DNA from: Gemmatimonadota bacterium
GTDB lineage: Bacteria; Gemmatimonadota; Gemmatimonadetes; Gemmatimonadales; GWC2-71-9
Length of the DNA: 7,172 bases
Assembly: GCA_003220855.1 (NCBI GenBank)
Contig: QHTP01000061.1
Span: 1-7,172, forward strand
Direction: 5' to 3'
Shown piece after piece: positions 6,760-7,172 of the stretch (its first letter is position 1; each line of letters begins with the position of its first letter). A program made the position numbers and the translations under genes. The notes under the pieces were generated by a model that saw nothing but the letters and a program-made list of their open reading frames with translations, was not told where the DNA came from and did not search any database.

Positions 6760-7172
6760 TCCGGCCCGCATCGACCTTGCCGTCCTCGGCCGCTATCTGG
6801 ACGGCACGGCCGCGCCCGAGGACCACGCTGCGGTGGAGGCGTGGGTCGGAGCGGACCTGGAGCGCCGCGCCGCGCTGGCCGCACTACGCGAGGCCTGGGC
6901 GACGGATGCGCAGCGCCTGACCGCGCCGTACGCGGTGAATGCGGCTTGGGCTCGCTTGGCCGCCCGTGTCGGCCTGACATCGGGCGCGCCGTCCGCGCCG
7001 GGTCGGTGGGCGGTGGGAGGGAGTCGCGGCGCGATCGCAGCCGCGATCGTGGTCGCGCTCGTCGGCGGGGGGGCAGCGTGGTGGATCGCCCGGGCGAGGC
7101 CCGCCCCGCCGCCGACGATGCGCGAGTACGCGACGCCGCGCGGGCGGCGGGCAGTGTTCCGGCTGGTGGACG
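6749..7172 (+). CDS. FecR-like anti-sigma factor, N-terminal part (runs off window)
   Basis: The first 141 codons of a FecR-type transmembrane anti-sigma regulator; the frame is open to the window end. The cytoplasmic N-terminus has the pattern of the DUF4880-type sigma-binding region (LAVLGRYLDGTAAPEDHAAV, ERRAALAALREAW, NAAWARLAARV). One membrane segment follows at about residues 94-112 (IAAAIVVALVGGGAAWWIA). The periplasmic FecR domain then starts with REYATPRGRRAVFRLVD, the usual opening of the family. Such proteins hold or activate their partner sigma factor in response to a signal from an outer-membrane TonB-dependent receptor; a receptor gene would be expected downstream but is outside the window. 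ATG 6749 is preferred; GTG 6746 just before it is possible. No clear Shine-Dalgarno is seen, and the ATG sits in a hairpin arm. Confidence 0.9.
   Translation, partial: MTPHPARIDLAVLGRYLDGTAAPEDHAAVEAWVGADLERRAALAALREAWATDAQRLTAPYAVNAAWARLAARVGLTSGAPSAPGRWAVGGSRGAIAAAIVVALVGGGAAWWIARARPAPPPTMREYATPRGRRAVFRLVD

Overview
This is a GC-rich bacterial chromosomal window with all genes on the + strand. It appears to be ordinary chromosome: I see no insertion sequence, phage gene or CRISPR array. The gene style points to Gemmatimonadota or a similar high-GC soil or sediment phylum: a secreted TPR protein with an 'LAAQ' signal-peptide end, an ECF sigma factor followed directly by a FecR-type anti-sigma factor, and a secreted DUF4091 protein. 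That assignment is inference, because there is no rRNA or marker gene to test it.

Left half (1-4269) is one tightly packed run of genes. It starts with the 3' end of uvrC (nucleotide excision repair), overlapping by 14 bases a PLP-dependent threonine synthase (thrC-like). After 29 bases comes larC (nickel-pincer cofactor nickel insertase), then, with the start signal of the next gene touching the larC stop, a secreted TPR protein with a C-terminal FxLyD-like domain. The threonine synthase looks shortened internally by roughly 30-40 residues.

Middle (4270-4565) holds a tRNA-Gly with anticodon CCC and, just after it, a perfect 14-bp GC-rich hairpin followed by a T-rich stretch. The hairpin probably terminates the tRNA transcript, and the start of the next gene lies inside it.

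Right half (4538-7172) holds a secreted DUF4091 / GH123-like protein, an ECF sigma factor and the 5' part of a FecR-like anti-sigma factor with one membrane segment. The DUF4091 reading frame has no stop where it should end and runs through the sigma gene in another frame. Removing a single G from a G-run at 6128-6132 would restore a TAG seven bases before the sigma ATG, so a frameshift or sequencing indel is likely.

The most interesting signal is a repeated element: GGTAAGTAA, exactly 15 bases, CGTCAT, then 7-9 bases and ATGACGCC, with the last two forming an inverted repeat. It occurs at the start of the DUF4091 gene (4502-4554) and at the sigma/FecR junction (6712-6759). It may be an ECF-type promoter giving near-leaderless transcripts, an operator, or a start-codon-sequestering hairpin. 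It suggests that the DUF4091 gene and the fecR gene share one control signal.
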